Source: Chimaeribacter arupi (lineage in GTDB: Bacteria > Pseudomonadota > Gammaproteobacteria > Enterobacterales > Enterobacteriaceae). Taken from it: DNA of 64,000 nt. How positions within the stretch are numbered: position 1 is the stretch's first letter; every line of letters starts with the position of its first letter. The notes below the pieces were generated by a model. It was not told the DNA's origin, did not search any database, and worked only from the letters and a program-made list of their open reading frames with translations. A program made the position numbers and the translations under genes. Location of the stretch: contig NZ_PJZI01000022.1 of assembly GCF_002858805.1 (NCBI RefSeq), forward strand, positions 16,129 to 80,128, written 5' to 3'. Positions 34,608 through 43,186 of the stretch are shown in pieces.

Positions 34608-35500
34608 GGGCGGCCTCCCAGCACCTGCGGCAACATACGGCAGAAGCGCATGGCCGAGTAGGTGGAGCCGTAGAACCAGATGGCCGGCATCTCAGTGACC
34701 ACGCCGTCACGCGCCAGCGGCAGTGACTGCCAGAGCGGCGTGGCGGTGATCTCATCACGCAGGCGGTGGTCGCCGTGGTCAAAACAGAGCGCATGGGCCG
34801 GTTTCACCGCGGCAAGTTGTTCAATCCCCACGATGGCGCTGCCCCAGAAGTTGGTTTCGCCGGGCCAGGCATTGGGGATCCCCAGTTCATCCAGAACATT
34901 CATAAACAGGCTGCCTTTGCCGAACACCAGCACATGGCGGGCGTCAAGGAATGAGAATAACAGTACCGGCCGGCGGGCGGCGGCGGGCAGCTGCGCGCGC
35001 GTCTGCGCCATCAGCGCATCAAACTGCGCCAGGTGGCGGTCAGCGGCAGGCCGCAAATCGAGCCGTTCCGCCAGTTGGTGCAACGCACGGCGCGCCAGTT
35101 GCAGCGGCGGCTGTTGGCCGTCGTAAAAGGCGAAGCCCATCGACGGCGCAATGCGTTGCAACGCCTCCGGTGACGGACCATACCCGGCGGAGAGCATCAG
35201 CAGCGACGGCCGCAACTGTTGCAGCATCTCCAGGTTTGGCTCGGTGCGGGTGCCGACGTCCACGACGTTTGGCGGCAGCGCCGGTTCTTTCACCCACAGG
35301 CGGTAGTTGTAGACATCTGCCACGCCCAGCGGCGCGACACCCAGCGCGAGCAGCAGCTCGGTCGGCGACCACTCCAGCGTCACGATCCGGGTGAGGTCCG
35401 GCCGGGCGGCCGCCAGTGACGGCCAGGCCGGGAGCAGCGGCGAAAGCGCCATCGCCTGCAACAGGCGGCGGCGGGTGGTGTCAGGTTGATTACATTTCAT
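34604..35500 (-). CDS. fhuD: ferric-hydroxamate-binding periplasmic protein FhuD (Tat signal)
   Basis: Binds ferrichrome-type siderophores and passes them to FhuBC. The 298-residue precursor has a twin-arginine signal (TTRRRLLQAMALSPLL), as in E. coli FhuD. Mature motifs include TRIVTLEWSPTELLLALG, VADVYNYRLWV, VDVGTRTEPNLEML, ETNFWGSAIVGI and PAIWFYGSTYSAM, matching the family. It overlaps both fhuC (1 bp) and fhuB (4 bp). Confidence 0.97.
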   Translation of the reverse strand: MKCNQPDTTRRRLLQAMALSPLLPAWPSLAAARPDLTRIVTLEWSPTELLLALGVAPLGVADVYNYRLWVKEPALPPNVVDVGTRTEPNLEMLQQLRPSLLMLSAGYGPSPEALQRIAPSMGFAFYDGQQPPLQLARRALHQLAERLDLRPAADRHLAQFDALMAQTRAQLPAAARRPVLLFSFLDARHVLVFGKGSLFMNVLDELGIPNAWPGETNFWGSAIVGIEQLAAVKPAHALCFDHGDHRLRDEITATPLWQSLPLARDGVVTEMPAIWFYGSTYSAMRFCRMLPQVLGGRP

Positions 35501-36324
35501 CAGCAGACAAAGCTCACCGGGGCACCGCCGCCGGGGTGCGGCAGCACGCCCATCGGGATACCGTAAATTTTCTCCAGCACCGGCCCCTGCATGATGTCCA
35601 GCGGGCTGCCTTCGGCGATCATCTGCCCTTCACGCAGGGCGATCAGGTGATCGCAGTAGCGCGCCGCCACGTTGATGTCATGCAGTACCGCGATCACCGT
35701 CAGCCCGCGTTCGGCGGTCAGCCGTTTGATCAGCGCCAGCACCTCGACCTGATGCGCGATGTCGAGCGCGGAAGTCGGCTCATCCAGCAGCAGGCAGCGC
35801 GTCTCCTGCGCCATCATCATCGCCAGCCAGGCGCGCTGGCGCTCGCCGCCGGAGAGGCTGTCCACCAGCCGGTGGGCGAACGCGTTGAGGCCGACCAGCG
35901 CAATTGCCCGGTCTACCGCCTCGCGGTCATGATGGCGGAAACGCCCCAGCGCGCCGTGCCACGGGTAGCGGCCAATCGCCACCAGCTCCTGTACCGTCAT
36001 CCCTTCGGCGGGCGGCAGTTGCTGCGGCATATAGGCCACTTCCCGCGCGAACGCTTTGCTGTCCCAGTTTTCCAGCGGTTTGTCGTTCAGCAGCAGTGCG
36101 CCACCGGAGGGCGGCTGGTGACGGCCGAGCATTTTCAGCAGGGTGGATTTACCCGAGCCGTTGTGGCCAATCAGGCCGCAGAATTTTCCCTGGGGAAAGG
36201 TCAACGTCAGAGGGGCAAGCAGCGTACGGCCGGGAACGGAGAAGCTGACCTGTTGCAGGCACAGCGTGGCATGGGGAGCTTCAGCGGACGGGCCGCCGAC
36301 GGGGTGAGTGTTGTTATCCTGCAT
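35500..36324 (-). CDS. fhuC: ferric-hydroxamate ABC transporter ATPase FhuC
   Basis: Energises FhuB. From MQDNNTHPVGG it is 274 residues; an in-frame ATG 30 bp earlier falls within a hairpin region and lacks family support. Walker A GHNGSGKST, signature LSGGERQRAW and Walker B CLLLDEPTSALD are intact, with the H-loop VLHDINVAARY. First gene of fhuCDB, separated from fhuA by about 100 bp with a palindrome. Confidence 0.97.
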   Translation of the reverse strand: MQDNNTHPVGGPSAEAPHATLCLQQVSFSVPGRTLLAPLTLTFPQGKFCGLIGHNGSGKSTLLKMLGRHQPPSGGALLLNDKPLENWDSKAFAREVAYMPQQLPPAEGMTVQELVAIGRYPWHGALGRFRHHDREAVDRAIALVGLNAFAHRLVDSLSGGERQRAWLAMMMAQETRCLLLDEPTSALDIAHQVEVLALIKRLTAERGLTVIAVLHDINVAARYCDHLIALREGQMIAEGSPLDIMQGPVLEKIYGIPMGVLPHPGGGAPVSFVC

Positions 36325-36335
36325 AATTCCCTGTC

Positions 36336-36364
36336 TTGAAAACGGGCACGGCATGCCGTGCCCG
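36336..36364 (-). terminator. palindrome between fhuA and fhuC, possible attenuator
   Basis: CGGGCACGGCA (36343-36353) is followed directly by its exact reverse complement (36354-36364); as a hairpin this is a 9-bp stem with a CATG loop. On the minus strand it is followed by TTTTCAA. A weak terminator here would give more fhuA than fhuCDB transcript. Confidence 0.55.
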
Positions 36365-36426
36365 AAGGTCAGTGTGATATGTCAGGGCGGCACCGGGTTC
36401 ATCATGAACGCAAGGCTGTCCTTTAG

Positions 36427-38622
36427 TTAGAAGCGGAAGGTGGCCGTCGCCACCACCTGGCGATCGCTGCCCCAGTAGCAGGCGTAGTCGCGGTAGCAAC
36501 TGGAGACATATTCGCGGTCAAACAGGTTGTTGATGTTCAGCCCTACCGTGGAACCCGGCAGGCCGACGCGCGCCAGATCGTATTTCACGGTGGCATCCAC
36601 CAGGGTATAGGCCGCCACGTTGTATTGCTGGTTAGCGGCGTCAATGGTGTTGGTCGCGCCCACATAGCGCACACCGCTGCCGAGGGTCAGGCCGCTGAGC
36701 GCCGTCTCATGGAAGGTGTAATCCGCCCACAGCGACGCCATGTTACGCGGCACTTCCACCGGGCGCTGGCCCTTCAGGTTGGTGTCTTTGGTGTATTCCG
36801 CGTCGGTGAAGGTGTAAGACGCCGTCAGGTTGACGTTGGCATTGACTGCGGCTTTCGCTTCCAGCTCGATGCCGCGTGAGCGGATTTCGCCGGACTGCAC
36901 GCTGAAGCTGCTGTTAGTCGGGTCGGCCGTCAGGTTGTTGTCTTTGGTCAGCTGGTAAACCGCCGCCGTCAGGCTGATCGGCTGGTCTTGCGGGATATAT
37001 TTCACCCCGGCTTCATACTGCTTGCCGTGGGACGGGTCGAACGATTTACCGCTTTGGGTGGCACCGCTGACCGGCTCAAAGGATTCGCTGTAGCTGAAGT
37101 ACGGCGAAATCCCGTTGTCGAACAGGTAGTTCAGGCCGCCGCGCCAGGTGAACTGCTCATCGCGGTCTTTGTCGGTGGCACCGCTGCTGCGGGTCAGCAC
37201 CGTGCTTTTGGCGAAGTCATAACGGCCGCCCAGGGTCAGCAGCCAGTGGTTCCACTCTGCCTGATCCTGCACGTAGAGGCCGGTCTGCTCCTGGCGGTTC
37301 AGGATGTTGTAACGGAAGTAGACATCGTAGTCATCATTGCCGTACTGCGGTGCGGTCATATTGATGCTGCTGGTGGACGCGTAGTCCGCGTTGATGTCGT
37401 TACGCATCCGCATGTAGTCCACGCCCATCAGCAGGGTGTGGTCAACCTGGCCGGTGCCGAATTTGGCCTGCGCCTGGGTGTCCACGTCGAAGTTACTCAG
37501 CTTCTCGCTGGAGTCGACAAAGGCACGCTGGATGGTCGCCGGGGCGACATAGCCGTTACCGTAGTGGCCGATGTAGTGGGTGCTCAGCATGGTGTAGCGC
37601 AGGTTCTGGCGCACCGTCCAGGTGTCGTTGAACGCGTGCTCGGCGCTGTAACCCACCATCTTCTGGTTGCGGGAGAACTTGTCCTCCTGCTCGCCTTCGG
37701 TGTAGTTCACCGGCAGTTTGCGCTGGTTGCCGTTGGCATCGGTGTACGGCACCACGGTGCCTTGCAGCGGCAGCCAGCCGTAGTAGCCCGCTTCCGGATC
37801 GTTCTGGAAGTTGCTCAGGAAGGTGAAGGTGGTGTTGTCATCCGGGTGCCAGGTAAAGGACGGCGCGATGGCGTAACGCTTCTCCTGGGACATCTCCTGC
37901 TGGGCATCCTGGCTGCGCGCCAGCCCGGTCAGGCGGTAGCTGTAAACGCCGTTGTCATCGATGGCGCCGCCGAAATCAAACCCGGTCTGGTAGAGGTTGT
38001 CAGTGCCCATCGAGAACTGCACTTCACGCAGGGTTTCGGTGGTCGGGCGTTTGCTGACCATAGAGACCAGGCCGCCGGGGTTGCTTTTGCCGTACAGCAC
38101 GGAGGACGGGCCGCGCAGCACTTCCACCCGCTCAAGGAAGTACGGGTCCATCGACACTTCGGAATAGTTATCGCCCTGGAGTTTAATGCCGTCCAGGTAC
38201 TGGTTGGTGTTGGTATTGGTAAAGCCGCGGATGGACACCGCATCAAGAATGTCGGAGCTGCCGCGGCTGGCGAACACGCCCGGCGTGTAGCTCAGCGCCT
38301 CTTTTACCGTGTCCGGCTGGCGCATTTCCAGCTCGTCACTGGTCACGACAGAGACGGACTGCGGTGTTTTCACCAGCGGTGTATCGGTTTTGGTGCCGGT
38401 AGCACTCCGCTTGGCCGCCACGGTCGCGGCCGGCCCCCATGCGCTTTCCTGCGCCACATCCGGCCCGCTGCCGACGACGGTAATGGTATCACCCGTTTGC
38501 GCCGGGTCGCCCTCTGCCGCCGTAGCGGGTAATACGAACGTGCCTAACGTAACCGCAATGGCAAGGGTCACTTTCCCAAGAGGAAAGGCCGCCGGGATCA
38601 TGGTGCCTGAGTGTGTGCGCAT
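36427..38622 (-). CDS. fhuA: TonB-dependent ferric-hydroxamate receptor (FhuA family)
   Basis: Outer-membrane receptor for hydroxamate siderophores. The 731-residue protein has a signal peptide ending VLPATAAEG, a TonB-box-like segment (GDTITVVG), a plug domain (TPQSVSVVTSDELEMRQPDTVKEALSYTPGV, VEVLRGPSSVLYGKSNPGG) and a 22-strand barrel ending in NINNLFDREYVSSCYRDYACYWGSDRQVVATATFRF. That C-terminus, with its Cys pair, is very close to E. coli FhuA. Adjacency to fhuCDB supports the name; exact siderophore preference cannot be read from sequence. Confidence 0.93.
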   Translation of the reverse strand: MRTHSGTMIPAAFPLGKVTLAIAVTLGTFVLPATAAEGDPAQTGDTITVVGSGPDVAQESAWGPAATVAAKRSATGTKTDTPLVKTPQSVSVVTSDELEMRQPDTVKEALSYTPGVFASRGSSDILDAVSIRGFTNTNTNQYLDGIKLQGDNYSEVSMDPYFLERVEVLRGPSSVLYGKSNPGGLVSMVSKRPTTETLREVQFSMGTDNLYQTGFDFGGAIDDNGVYSYRLTGLARSQDAQQEMSQEKRYAIAPSFTWHPDDNTTFTFLSNFQNDPEAGYYGWLPLQGTVVPYTDANGNQRKLPVNYTEGEQEDKFSRNQKMVGYSAEHAFNDTWTVRQNLRYTMLSTHYIGHYGNGYVAPATIQRAFVDSSEKLSNFDVDTQAQAKFGTGQVDHTLLMGVDYMRMRNDINADYASTSSINMTAPQYGNDDYDVYFRYNILNRQEQTGLYVQDQAEWNHWLLTLGGRYDFAKSTVLTRSSGATDKDRDEQFTWRGGLNYLFDNGISPYFSYSESFEPVSGATQSGKSFDPSHGKQYEAGVKYIPQDQPISLTAAVYQLTKDNNLTADPTNSSFSVQSGEIRSRGIELEAKAAVNANVNLTASYTFTDAEYTKDTNLKGQRPVEVPRNMASLWADYTFHETALSGLTLGSGVRYVGATNTIDAANQQYNVAAYTLVDATVKYDLARVGLPGSTVGLNINNLFDREYVSSCYRDYACYWGSDRQVVATATFRF

Positions 38623-38659
38623 GGTCGCTTCTCTGATGATGGTAAACAGGAATGTAAAC

Positions 38660-38678
38660 GAGAATTATTATTATGAAG
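38660..38678 (-). promoter_or_regulatory. putative Fur box of fhuA
   Basis: The plus-strand segment GAGAATTATTATTATGAAG matches 12 of 19 positions of the Fur consensus. It lies 38-56 bp ahead of the fhuA start, where a Fur site is expected. Assigned by eye. Confidence 0.45.
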
Positions 38679-38804
38679 GCAGAATCATATTCGGATGAAA
38701 TTTTAAACTCAAGCAGAAATAGAGTGTCCCCGGCGGATATGCTGAAGAAATGGCCTCATGAAATACGAGGCTATTTTTTATTAACCTATTTGTCGCACAT
38801 AAAT

Positions 38805-38834
38805 AAAAACCCGTAACTTTATGGTTACGGGTTT
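38805..38834 (-). terminator. terminator after the DUF1996 gene
   Basis: AAACCCGTAAC (38807-38817) pairs with GTTACGGGTTT (38824-38834), with an A-rich left flank that gives T-rich sequence on the minus strand. It starts 24 bp past the stop of the DUF1996 gene. Confidence 0.75.
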
Positions 38835-38858
38835 CACGATTAATAAATAGCGTGCGTA

Positions 38859-40256
38859 TTATTTTTTAAATCCCTGCAACATTAATATCGGCGGGTTGGG
38901 GCTTTCGGCTGAACTGAAGGCGTACGCATGGCCCTTACGTTCGCCGCCAATGCAGAAAGAGATCGTGGTTTGTTTGTTTTTAATCGCCTCTTTGACGGCG
39001 GCATCCACCGGAATATAACGGTAAGACTGTTTGTTATTGGCATACAGCGATCCGGCGGCATTGCCATTACAGGCCGGGCGGCTGTTCCAGGTGGTGGTGT
39101 GCTCGTCCCATTCATTGGTGGTGCCGTAAAGATAAATAGTACGGGCATTGGCATCAGAGACATTGCCGCCAAACAGCCGGATTTTATACGTGAACTCCGT
39201 GTTGTTATTGATATCCAGCTCCGGCGGCCAGGCCGGGATCGTGAACTGGATAAGCCCAATCTCCTCTTTGTTCCGGCTGCGGGTGCCCTGCCAGTTATCC
39301 TGCACGTGCAGCGTCTCTTCCCCGGCAAAATTTTTGTCTGCCTGATCAAGGTTGCTGATTGTGACGTCCTGCAACGCCATCTCGTAGGCAAACGGGATGT
39401 TGGTGTCGCAGGAGAGGCCGAGGTTCATGCAGTGGTTCGCCATAAAATCCGCGCCCTGCGTCGTCCAGCCATTCATAAAATCGCCGTGGGCGCTGTAGAT
39501 AGAGCCCCACTGTTCAACCACCTTGCCGTTCACGATCACCGGGTCCAGCGACAGCTCGACTTTGGTCATGTCTATCGGCGTCGAGTTGGGGATCAGGTAA
39601 GCGATGTTCATGTTCACCATCGGGATCTTGACCGGGTACGCCGCCGGGCAGACATCATTTACCGCATAATCGGCATTTTTTACCCCGATGGCGGGGTGAA
39701 GGTTGACGCCGTCCCAGCAGTTGGGGAACTTCAGCGCAATGTTCATCTGCACCGTGCCGTTGGGCTGCGGGGGGCAGCTGCTTTTGGGAATGTCCGAGTA
39801 GCCCAGCCCCTGGCAGAAATAGTCCACCGCGAGCTTGTTCGGGCTGGTGCCGTTGTGGGTGCCGGCCAGCAGTTGCAGCCCGGCCGGGAACGGCTGGATC
39901 GGGTACTTCTCTATCTGGCTCGCCTGGTAGTAGGTTTTCTGGTACGCCGGGCGTACCACCGTGCCGTCAGGCAGCCGCAGCGACGGCGCCCAGTAGGCGG
40001 AGTGATCAGAACTGTTGTTGCAGGTGGTGGAGAAATCCGTCAACAGTTGTTCATTGGTGGTGTAGGCGTTGGCATGGGTGTTGCCGAAGAAATCATGCGA
40101 CATCGCCATGCCGGGCATCCCCGGCATCATGATGGCATCGTCCGGCAGGGTATGGCTGTAGTCACACTCGACGTTGGTCTGCCCGTTGAGTGCCTGGCTG
40201 TGAAACGGCACCAGCGCGGCGAGGCCAAGGAGGGTACAGGGAAAAAAGGGGCGCAT
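38859..40256 (-). CDS. secreted DUF1996 protein with C-terminal DNRLRE/CBM96-like domain
   Basis: A 465-residue secreted protein with a signal peptide ending FHSQA. Residues about 50-275 carry DUF1996 landmarks: SHDFFGNTHANAY, AYWAPSLRLPDGTV, FPNCWDGVNL, CPAAYPVKIP and HGDFMNGW. Residues about 300-465 resemble the DNRLRE/CBM96 beta-sandwich (LIQFTIP, IRLFGG, IYLYGTTNEWDEHTTTWNSRPA, IPVDAAVKEAIKN). DUF1996 is best known from fungi and actinobacteria and has no established function; the combination suggests an extracellular polymer-binding or -degrading protein. A good AAGGAG site precedes the ATG. Single gene with its own terminator, between mrcB and fhuA, which are adjacent in E. coli. Confidence 0.85.
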   Translation of the reverse strand: MRPFFPCTLLGLAALVPFHSQALNGQTNVECDYSHTLPDDAIMMPGMPGMAMSHDFFGNTHANAYTTNEQLLTDFSTTCNNSSDHSAYWAPSLRLPDGTVVRPAYQKTYYQASQIEKYPIQPFPAGLQLLAGTHNGTSPNKLAVDYFCQGLGYSDIPKSSCPPQPNGTVQMNIALKFPNCWDGVNLHPAIGVKNADYAVNDVCPAAYPVKIPMVNMNIAYLIPNSTPIDMTKVELSLDPVIVNGKVVEQWGSIYSAHGDFMNGWTTQGADFMANHCMNLGLSCDTNIPFAYEMALQDVTISNLDQADKNFAGEETLHVQDNWQGTRSRNKEEIGLIQFTIPAWPPELDINNNTEFTYKIRLFGGNVSDANARTIYLYGTTNEWDEHTTTWNSRPACNGNAAGSLYANNKQSYRYIPVDAAVKEAIKNKQTTISFCIGGERKGHAYAFSSAESPNPPILMLQGFKK

Positions 40257-40363
40257 AGGGAACTCCTTATTGTGCTGTTGGGAATCGCACAGACAGAAAT
40301 ACCCACGCCACGGGCGCGTCAGCCAATCATCAACTCACATCGTCCGTCATTGATAAGGCTGAT

Positions 40364-40403
40364 AAAAAAAGGGTGCGATGCGTGGTTATCACGCATCACA
40401 CCC
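40364..40403 (-). terminator. rho-independent terminator after mrcB
   Basis: GGGTG(C)GATGCGTG (40371-40384) pairs with CACGCATC(A)CACCC around GTTAT, one mismatch. A run of seven A at 40364-40370 becomes T on the minus strand. It lies 25 bp past the mrcB stop. Confidence 0.8.
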
Positions 40404-40427
40404 GTTTATCAGTGACGGCGCAGTCCG

Positions 40428-43004
40428 TTACTGGCCGAACATCTCTTTCAGCCAGCCGGCCATGCCGTTGCCCTCTTTCTGCTCATCCTGCGGCGCTTGC
40501 TGCTGTTGCTGTTGCTGCTGCATCTGCTGCTGTTGCAATTGCATCTGCTGTTGCTGCGCCGCCAGGCTGGCCTGGCAGAGGCTGTCCGGGTCACTGGTCC
40601 AGACCGGCATACTGCGCACCACGCCGCCGGTCAGCCCACCGGTCAGGCCGCCGCCACAGACGAAGTTGCCCGCGGAATCCACACGCATTTCGGTGATGTC
40701 TTCCGGCGCCTGCAAGTCCAGCGGCTGCGGCGTTTCGTTGGCCAGGTAGCGGCTGTAGAGCGCCATCGCACCGGTAGAGCCCCAGAGTTTGGACGGGCCG
40801 TTATTGTCGCGGCCGACCCAGGTGATCGCCACCTGATCGCCGTCCACCCCGGCAAACCAGCTGTCACGCAGGTCGTTGGAGGTGCCGGTTTTCGCCGCCA
40901 GGTGCAGGTTGGGGAATTTCACCGCCAGCGCCCGTGACGTCCCTTCGTTAACCACCTGCTGCATCGCGTAGAGCGTCAGGTACGCGGCCTGTGCCGGGAC
41001 GGCGCGTTCCGCCTGCGGGAAGCTCTGGTAGAGCACCGAACCATCTTCAGCGATCACCGAGCGCACCGCCGACAGCGGCGCTTTGTTGCCGCCGCTGGCG
41101 ATGGTCTGGAACTCCTGCGCCACTTCCATCGGCGTCAGCGCAATCGCGCCGAGCAGCATTGACGGCACCGGGTTCAGCACGTTTTCCGGCACGCCCAGCG
41201 CCACCAGCGTTTTGGTTATCTCATCCAGCCCGACCGCCATGCCGAGGTTGACCGTCGGCACGTTCATGGAACGCGCCAGCGCATCCACCAGCAGCATCTG
41301 GCCGCGGAACTGGTGATCGTCGTTCTGCGGTTTCCAGGTCTGGCCGTTGGAGAGCTTCAGCGCCAGCGGCTGGTCTGCCAGCAGGGTGTTAAGGCGGTAT
41401 TTGTCCGGCTGCGCCAGCGCCGTCAGGTAGGTGGCCGGTTTCGCCAGCGAGCCGACCTGGCGGCGTGCCTGCATGGCGCGGTTAAACCCGGCGAACTGCG
41501 TCTCCGCGCCGCCGACCATCGCCCGCACCTCACCGGTGAAGCGATCCACCACCACCATCGCGGTTTCAATGTCTTTCAGGCCGCTCTTTTTGCGCAGTTG
41601 CGGCACGCCCTCCTCCACCGCCTGCTCGGCGGCGTCCTGCGACACCGGGTCAAGGGTGGTGAAGATTTTCACGCCGGACATCTCATTGACCTTGTCGCCG
41701 AGGCGCTGTTGCAGCTCCTGGCGCACCATCTGCATAAAGGCCGGTTGCGGTGAAATCACCCCGCCCTTCGGCTGCACGCCCAATGGGCGGGCGCTCAGCA
41801 TGGTGTACAGCTCGTTATCAATGATCTTCTGTTTTTCCAGCAGCTTCAGCACCACATTACGGCGCTCCAGCGCCAGTTTCGGGTTGCGCCACGGGTTATA
41901 CAGCGACGCCCCTTTCACCATGCCCACCAGCAGCGCCTGCTGGTCGAGGCTCAGCTCATCCACCGGGCGGCCGAAATAGTAGAGGCTGGCCAGCGGGAAG
42001 CCGCGGATCTGGTCGTTGCCGCTCTGGCCGAGGTAAACCTCGTTCAGGTACAGCTCAAGGATGCGATCCTTGCTGTAGCGGCTGTCCACCAGCAGCGCCA
42101 TGTAGGCTTCGTTGATTTTACGCCAGTAGGTGCGCTCGTTGGTGAGGAACAGGTTCTTCACCAGCTGTTGCGTCAGGGTACTCGCCCCCTGCACCGTGTG
42201 GCCCGCCGTCAGGTTCGCCAGCACTGCGCGGCCAATCGAGTAGAAGCTGATGCCGTCATGCTCGTAGAAATGGCGGTCTTCGGTCGCCAGCAGCGTATCC
42301 ACCAGCAGATCGGGGAAACCGGCACGCGGCACAAACAGCCGCTGCTCGCCGTTAGGCGACTGCAACATGGTGATCAGGCGCGGGTCGAGGCGGAAGAAGC
42401 CGAAATTGCGCTGGTTATCCATGTTCTGGATCTGCGTCAGCCGGTCGCCCTTGAACGTCAGCTGGGCGTGGATCTGCCCCTCTTTACCGTCCGGGAATTC
42501 AAACGGGCGGCGCAGCAGCTCAATGCTGTTGGCGTGCACGGTGAACTCGCCCGGCCGGGTGATGCGCGTGACTTCGCGGTATTGCGTGCCTTCCAGCAGC
42601 GCCACCATCTCTTTCTTGCTGTAGTTCATGCCCGGCTCGAGGTTGACCATCCGGCCATACACCGCGGCAGGCAATTGCCACACTTTGCCGTCAATGCGGC
42701 TGCGGATCTGGCCGTCGAGGTAGAAGCCGTAAATGGCCATCCCCACTGCCAGCACAATCCCTATTTTAACCAGCAGGCCCAACCAGCCGCGCTTTTTACG
42801 CGGTTTGCCCGCCTTTACCTTACGTGGCATACGTTGCTTACCTTTATTCACATTGTCCTGTTCAGCCATACCGGCTTCAACATCGTCCTCAATCTCTTCA
42901 ACATCCTCATCCCGGCGATTACGCGGCCGCTGCCGTAAGGGCTTGCGGACGGGAGGCGGCGTTTTCCCCTTACGCCCGATGGGTTCGCGGTCATCACCTG
43001 ACAT
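40428..43004 (-). CDS. mrcB: bifunctional penicillin-binding protein 1b (MrcB)
   Basis: Peptidoglycan glycosyltransferase/transpeptidase of the cell wall. The 858-residue protein has a basic cytoplasmic N-terminus, one membrane segment (about 76-95), the UB2H domain, a GT51 domain ([31 protein letters not shown]) and a transpeptidase domain with the active serine in [10 protein letters not shown] and [15 protein letters not shown]. The C-terminus carries a Gln/Met-rich tract of about 22 residues before [23 protein letters not shown]. coli MrcB also has a Gln-rich tail but a more broken one. Confidence 0.98.
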   Translation of the reverse strand: MSGDDREPIGRKGKTPPPVRKPLRQRPRNRRDEDVEEIEDDVEAGMAEQDNVNKGKQRMPRKVKAGKPRKKRGWLGLLVKIGIVLAVGMAIYGFYLDGQIRSRIDGKVWQLPAAVYGRMVNLEPGMNYSKKEMVALLEGTQYREVTRITRPGEFTVHANSIELLRRPFEFPDGKEGQIHAQLTFKGDRLTQIQNMDNQRNFGFFRLDPRLITMLQSPNGEQRLFVPRAGFPDLLVDTLLATEDRHFYEHDGISFYSIGRAVLANLTAGHTVQGASTLTQQLVKNLFLTNERTYWRKINEAYMALLVDSRYSKDRILELYLNEVYLGQSGNDQIRGFPLASLYYFGRPVDELSLDQQALLVGMVKGASLYNPWRNPKLALERRNVVLKLLEKQKIIDNELYTMLSARPLGVQPKGGVISPQPAFMQMVRQELQQRLGDKVNEMSGVKIFTTLDPVSQDAAEQAVEEGVPQLRKKSGLKDIETAMVVVDRFTGEVRAMVGGAETQFAGFNRAMQARRQVGSLAKPATYLTALAQPDKYRLNTLLADQPLALKLSNGQTWKPQNDDHQFRGQMLLVDALARSMNVPTVNLGMAVGLDEITKTLVALGVPENVLNPVPSMLLGAIALTPMEVAQEFQTIASGGNKAPLSAVRSVIAEDGSVLYQSFPQAERAVPAQAAYLTLYAMQQVVNEGTSRALAVKFPNLHLAAKTGTSNDLRDSWFAGVDGDQVAITWVGRDNNGPSKLWGSTGAMALYSRYLANETPQPLDLQAPEDITEMRVDSAGNFVCGGGLTGGLTGGVVRSMPVWTSDPDSLCQASLAAQQQQMQLQQQQMQQQQQQQQAPQDEQKEGNGMAGWLKEMFGQ
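40498..40558. repeat. CAG/CAA microsatellite encoding the MrcB poly-Gln tail
   Basis: On the minus strand this tract is almost entirely CAG and CAA codons interrupted by ATG and one CTG or TTG-type codon. Such trinucleotide tracts can change length by replication slippage. Confidence 0.8.
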
Positions 43005-43186
43005 TGTCGTTCTCCACGCTACTGTTTTCTTTCATCATTTACATTTCCAGAGAAAAGTCGCGGCGTCCTGCGGTGGCTTTTCAGATTGCTGTGCTTATCG
43101 ACGGGGCCGGGAAAGGCGCTACTCTGTTATCCGCCGCCCGGCCCGGCCAGCGGAAACATCTGAAAATAAGGGGTCACGGTGACCGG

